Assembly: GCA_900552225.1 (NCBI GenBank)
Contig: URYX01000022.1
Coordinates: 1 to 16,186, forward strand
DNA length: 16,186 nucleotides
Reading direction: 5' to 3'
Source of the DNA: an uncultured Oscillospiraceae bacterium
GTDB lineage: Bacteria > Bacillota > Clostridia > Oscillospirales > Acutalibacteraceae
Positions 13,156-16,186 of this stretch are shown one piece after another. The notes under the pieces were generated by a model, which was given only the letters and a program-made list of their open reading frames with translations, searched no databases and was not told the DNA's origin. The translations under genes were made by a program, and so were the position numbers. The first letter of the stretch is position 1. Each line of letters starts with the position of its first letter.

Positions 13156-14556
13156 ATGGCGCATACACGGGTCATTTCGCCGGAGGAATGGGCAGTACAG
13201 GAGCAATATATCGAGCGGGTGAGGACCCATTACGCCGAGCGGGGCAATGACCGGCCGATGGCGCTGATCCGGACCTTCGGCTGCCAGCAGAACGTCTCGG
13301 ATTCGGAGCACCTGCGCGGCATGCTGGCGCAGATGGGCTTCGGCTTTACCGAGCAGCCCGAGGAGGCGGACGTCATTCTGTTCAACACCTGCGCCGTGAG
13401 GGAGCATGCGGAGGACCGCGTATTCGGCAACGTCGGCGCGCTGAAGGCGCTGAAGCGCCGCAAGCCGTCGCTGCTGATCGGCCTGTGCGGCTGCATGGTG
13501 CAGCAGCCGCACATTGCGGACAAGCTCTATCAGAGCTATCCCTTTGTCGGTCTGATTTTCGGAACCCACGTCATGTATCGCTTCCCGGAGCTGCTGCTGT
13601 CGGCGCTCGAGCGCCGGCGCACGGTCGCCATCCCGCAGGAGGACGGAAACCTGTCCGAGGAGATTCCGACCTGCCGGACGGACGGGGTGCGGGCATGGCT
13701 GCCGATCATGTACGGCTGCAACAATTTCTGTACCTACTGCGTGGTGCCCTACGTGCGCGGCCGCGAGCGCAGCCGTGATCCCGAGGCAGTGCTGCGGGAG
13801 GCGCGCGGGCTCGTAGCCGCCGGCTATAAGGAGATTACGCTGCTCGGCCAGAACGTCAATTCCTACGGCCGCGGCGAGGCGCACGGCGTGGATTTCCCGG
13901 AGCTTCTGCGGCGTATCAATGCGATCGAGGGCGACTTCCTCATCCGCTTTATGACGTCGCACCCGCGGGACGCCACACCGCGCCTGTTCGATACCATCGC
14001 GCAGTGCGAAAAGGTGTCGCGGCATTTTCATCTGCCGTTCCAGTCGGGCAGTGACCGCGTGCTGAAGGCCATGAACCGCCACTACACGCGGCAGCAGTAC
14101 CTGGACCTGATTGCGTATGCCCGCCGGGCGGTGCCCGATATCGCCTTTACCAGCGACGTCATCGTCGGCTTCCCCGGCGAAACGCGCGAGGACTTTGAGC
14201 AGACGCTGTCGCTGATTGACGAGGTGCGCTTCGTGTCGCTGTATACCTTCATCTTTTCGCCGCGGGTGGGGACACCGGCCGCCTCCCTGCCGGATCCGGT
14301 TCCGGCGGAGGAAAAGAGCCGCTGGTTTGCCGAGCTGACCGCGCGGCAGGAGGAGATTGCGGCGCAGCGCTCGGCCTCCCTGCTCGGAACGCGCCACCGG
14401 GCGCTCATCGGACAGGAGGCGGACGGCTACTGGGAGGCGCGCCTGCCCTCCAACGAGGTGGTGCGGGTCGAGGGCCCGGCCGAGCCGGGACAGACCGTCA
14501 CGGTGGAAATCACCGAGACGCGCAGCTGGATTTTGATCGGGCGCATCGTGGAGTAG
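13156..14556 (+). CDS. miaB: tRNA-2-methylthio-N6-dimethylallyladenosine synthase MiaB
   Basis: A 466-residue radical-SAM methylthiotransferase that adds a methylthio group to C2 of i6A37 in tRNAs reading UNN codons, using two 4Fe-4S clusters. Domain order is complete. The N-terminal MTTase domain has the three auxiliary-cluster cysteines Cys43 (TFGCQQNVSDSE), Cys79 (FNTCAVRE) and Cys113 (GLCGCMVQQ). The radical SAM core has Cys188/192/195 (CNNFCTYC) followed by VVPYVRGRERSR. The C-terminal TRAM domain is ~400-466. The RGRERSR signature and the context with ylbF and mutS favour MiaB over the MtaB and RimO relatives. ATG 13156 has GGGAGGA just upstream; the frame is open further back, but that would run over the promoter at 13057. 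It is first in an operon with the YlbF-family gene 69 bases downstream. Confidence 0.95.
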   Translation: MAHTRVISPEEWAVQEQYIERVRTHYAERGNDRPMALIRTFGCQQNVSDSEHLRGMLAQMGFGFTEQPEEADVILFNTCAVREHAEDRVFGNVGALKALKRRKPSLLIGLCGCMVQQPHIADKLYQSYPFVGLIFGTHVMYRFPELLLSALERRRTVAIPQEDGNLSEEIPTCRTDGVRAWLPIMYGCNNFCTYCVVPYVRGRERSRDPEAVLREARGLVAAGYKEITLLGQNVNSYGRGEAHGVDFPELLRRINAIEGDFLIRFMTSHPRDATPRLFDTIAQCEKVSRHFHLPFQSGSDRVLKAMNRHYTRQQYLDLIAYARRAVPDIAFTSDVIVGFPGETREDFEQTLSLIDEVRFVSLYTFIFSPRVGTPAASLPDPVPAEEKSRWFAELTARQEEIAAQRSASLLGTRHRALIGQEADGYWEARLPSNEVVRVEGPAEPGQTVTVEITETRSWILIGRIVE

Positions 14557-14625
14557 CTCCGCGGCCCGTTCGGAATATAGAACATCCAAACAACGTGGTA
14601 TACACGGGAAAAGGAGATATACGGT

Positions 14626-15036
14626 ATGGATCAGATTTTGGAAATGGCGAAGGAGCTCGGAGAGGCGCTGCAGCAGGATGAGCGGTTTATTCGGGTGCAG
14701 ATGGCGCAGACCGCGGCCGATCAGGACGAGGAGCTGCAGAAGATGATCGGTGAGTTCAACCTGCAGCGGATGGCCATCTCCAACGAGGCCGGCAAGGACG
14801 ACCGCGACGAGGAGAAGCTCTCGAAGATGAACGAGGAGATCCGCGACCTGTACGCGAAGATCATGGATAATGCCTCCATGCAGGCTTATAATAACGCCAA
14901 GCCGGCGCTGGAGGCGCTGGTCGGCAAGGTATCGCGCATCATCACGCTGTCGGCGCAGGGCGAGGACCCCTATGCCGAGGAGACCGAAAACGGGGGCTGC
15001 ACGGGAAGCTGTGCCTCCTGCGGCGGCTGCCACTGA
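14626..15036 (+). CDS. YlbF/YmcA (RicF/RicA)-family protein with four-Cys C-terminal tail
   Basis: A 136-residue cytosolic, mostly helical protein rich in Glu, Gln, Lys and Met (MAKELGEALQQDERFIRV, DEELQKMIGEFN, EEIRDLYAKIM), matching the YlbF/YmcA (Com_YlbF) family. In Bacillus, RicA (YmcA) and RicF (YlbF) act with RicT in a complex that carries 4Fe-4S clusters and aids RNase Y-dependent mRNA processing, competence and sporulation. Here the C terminus ends CTGSCASCGGCH, with cysteines at 125, 129, 132 and 135, a credible Fe-S or metal ligand set. The location right after miaB and before mutS matches the Bacillus ymcB-ymcA-(cotE)-mutS order, so ymcA/ricA is the likelier orthology, though sequence alone does not separate the two members. 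The ATG follows AAAGGAG at nine bases. A compound terminator lies just downstream. Confidence 0.85.
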   Translation: MDQILEMAKELGEALQQDERFIRVQMAQTAADQDEELQKMIGEFNLQRMAISNEAGKDDRDEEKLSKMNEEIRDLYAKIMDNASMQAYNNAKPALEALVGKVSRIITLSAQGEDPYAEETENGGCTGSCASCGGCH

Positions 15037-15055
15037 GCCTTGGCGGCAGCTGCCC

Positions 15056-15110
15056 GGCTCCGGCTTTGAAAGCGCTCCCCCCGGAGCGCGCAAAAGCGGG
15101 GCCTTTTTTT
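15056..15110 (+). terminator. Compound intrinsic terminator/attenuator between ylbF-like gene and mutS
   Basis: GGCTCCG (15056-15062) pairs with CGGGGCC (15097-15103, one G-T wobble), continued by CTTT/AAAG past single-base bulges, and encloses a second hairpin, GCGCTCC (15072-15078) with GGAGCGC (15083-15089). A run of seven T (15104-15110) follows immediately. It lies 20 bases after the upstream stop and 75 bases before the mutS start. Confidence 0.7.
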
Positions 15111-15133
15111 GCAGAGGCCGCGGCGGCCTCTGC
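15111..15133. repeat. Perfect 10-bp inverted repeat upstream of mutS
   Basis: gcagaggccg (15111-15120) is the exact reverse complement of 15124-15133, with a 3-nt loop (cgg). There is no T-run after it, so it is not a rightward terminator. It directly abuts the preceding T-run and lies in the mutS leader. Confidence 0.8.
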
Positions 15134-15184
15134 GCGGATCGGAAGGAATTACGGGCTGTATCGGCCGGAGGGACGTGAGGCATC

Positions 15185-16186
15185 GTGGCGGAAATGACCC
15201 CGATGATGAAGCAATATCTCGAAATCAAGGAGCAGTACCCGAACTGCATTCTGTTTTTCCGTCTCGGAGATTTCTACGAGATGTTTTTTGACGATGCCAA
15301 GCTCGCCTCTCAGGAGCTGGAGCTGGTGCTGACGGGGAAGGACTGCGGCCTTGACGAACGGGCGCCGATGTGCGGCGTACCGTTCCACAGCTGCGACGGG
15401 TACATTGCGCGCCTGGTGAGCCGCGGCTACAAGGTGGCCATCTGTGAGCAGACGGAGGACCCGGCCACCGCCAAGGGACTTGTCCGGCGGGATGTGGTGC
15501 GGATCGTCACGCCGGGAACGGTGATCGAGGGCAGCATGCTCGACGAAGCCCGCAACAACTATCTGAGTGTGCTGTACATGGAAAATGAGCGCGACGCGGG
15601 CCTCTGCTTCGCGGACTGCTCGACGGGCGAGCTGCTGCTGACCGAGCTTGCGGGCGACGATCTGACGCTGCGGATTACCGGGGAGCTCGGCCGGTTTGCG
15701 CCGCGGGAGCTGCTGCTGAACCGCACGGCGGCCGGCGTGCGCGAGGTGACGGCCTTTGCCGCCGACCGCCTCGGCATTACGCCGGAGCAGCGGGAGGACA
15801 GCTGCTTTGACGCGGACCGCTGCACGGCCCGCATCCTGTCCCATTTTCAGTGCGAATCGCTGGACCGCTTCGGGCTGGAGCCCTCCTCGGCGGCGGTCAA
15901 GGCACTCGGCTGCCTGCTCGATTACCTCTACGCGACGCAGATGACGGGTCTGTCTCGCCTGGATCGCTTGGAGATTTACACCGATGCGCAGTACATGCGG
16001 ATGGATCTGAACACCCGCCGGAATCTGGAGCTGACCGAGACGATGCGCAATAAGGAAAAGCGCGGCTCGCTGCTCGGCGTGCTCGACCAGACCAAAACGG
16101 CCATGGGCAAGCGCCTGATCCGCACCTGGATTGAGCAGCCGCTGCTGAAGCCGGCGGCCATTCTGCGGCGGCAGAATGCCGTGGAG
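15185..16186 (+). CDS. mutS: DNA mismatch repair protein MutS, N-terminal part (cut by window end)
   Basis: The first 334 codons of MutS, open to the last base; the family is usually ~860-880 residues, so the clamp, ATPase and dimerisation parts lie outside the window. MutS binds base mismatches and recruits MutL. Domain I starts MAEMTPMMKQYLEIK and contains LFFRLGDFYEMFFDDA with the mismatch-wedge Phe30-x-Glu32, then GVPFHSCDGYIARLV and VAICEQTEDPA. Domain II and the start of domain III follow (CFADCSTGELLL, YMRMDLNTRRNLELTET, GSLLGVLDQTKTAMGKRLIRTWIEQPLL). The GTG at 15185 is chosen because it gives the MAExTPMM start typical of clostridial MutS and has GTGAGG and GGAGGG upstream; the ATG at 15194 is three codons downstream. 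No promoter is seen between the terminator at 15056-15110 and this start, so expression probably depends on read-through or anti-termination. Confidence 0.95.
   Translation, partial: MAEMTPMMKQYLEIKEQYPNCILFFRLGDFYEMFFDDAKLASQELELVLTGKDCGLDERAPMCGVPFHSCDGYIARLVSRGYKVAICEQTEDPATAKGLVRRDVVRIVTPGTVIEGSMLDEARNNYLSVLYMENERDAGLCFADCSTGELLLTELAGDDLTLRITGELGRFAPRELLLNRTAAGVREVTAFAADRLGITPEQREDSCFDADRCTARILSHFQCESLDRFGLEPSSAAVKALGCLLDYLYATQMTGLSRLDRLEIYTDAQYMRMDLNTRRNLELTETMRNKEKRGSLLGVLDQTKTAMGKRLIRTWIEQPLLKPAAILRRQNAVE

Noticed and set aside
12775..15249. 824-codon open frame on the minus strand opposite miaB and the YlbF-family gene
   Set aside because: It is antisense to two clearly recognised genes and translates to Arg/Leu/His-rich text without any family motif; it is a by-product of high GC at third codon positions.

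Overview
The window looks like chromosomal DNA of a GC-rich Clostridia bacterium, probably from the Oscillospiraceae/Ruminococcaceae part of the class. The reasons are AGGAGG-type ribosome sites, sigma-A promoters with 17-bp spacers, Thr/Ser/Pro-linker lipoproteins, and the Firmicutes order miaB - ylbF/ymcA-like - mutS. This placement is inference; there is no rRNA in the window.

Layout. 1-222 is the 3' end of an unrecognised CDS in a noticeably AT-richer stretch, closed by a perfect 23-bp inverted repeat (336-385) that also faces the end of a leftward operon. That operon (2654 to 462, minus strand) encodes an aldo/keto reductase with two C-terminal 4Fe-4S motifs, an ECF-transporter S-component-like membrane protein and a DUF1893 protein; the last two overlap by 4 bases. 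Divergent from it is gdhA (NADP-type glutamate dehydrogenase), with a good promoter, a leader hairpin and a terminator. Next comes a DUF368 membrane protein (candidate undecaprenyl-phosphate translocase).

5295-11193 is the accessory-looking core. A strong promoter and a ~230-nt leader precede an orphan sugar-type solute-binding lipoprotein with its own terminator. Three consecutive lipoproteins follow (7281-8558, 8608-9669, 9717-10916). They share one C-terminal domain whose motifs (a W-rich strand, DVEP, M-[SA]-Y-R, AIHH) resemble the strands of a TIM-barrel glycosidase of GH18 type. I do not recognise a named family. I propose a surface cluster in which one lipoprotein binds a glycan and the three barrel proteins process or bind it, but this is inference. 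The cluster ends in a 10-bp-period repeat tract and a terminator.

11281-16186 is housekeeping: a phosphohexomutase with its own promoter; a candidate small non-coding RNA (about 12880-13008) bounded by a consensus promoter and a 15-bp-stem terminator, with no ORF; then miaB from its own promoter, a YlbF/YmcA-family protein with a four-cysteine tail, a compound terminator/attenuator, and the first 334 codons of mutS, cut by the window end.
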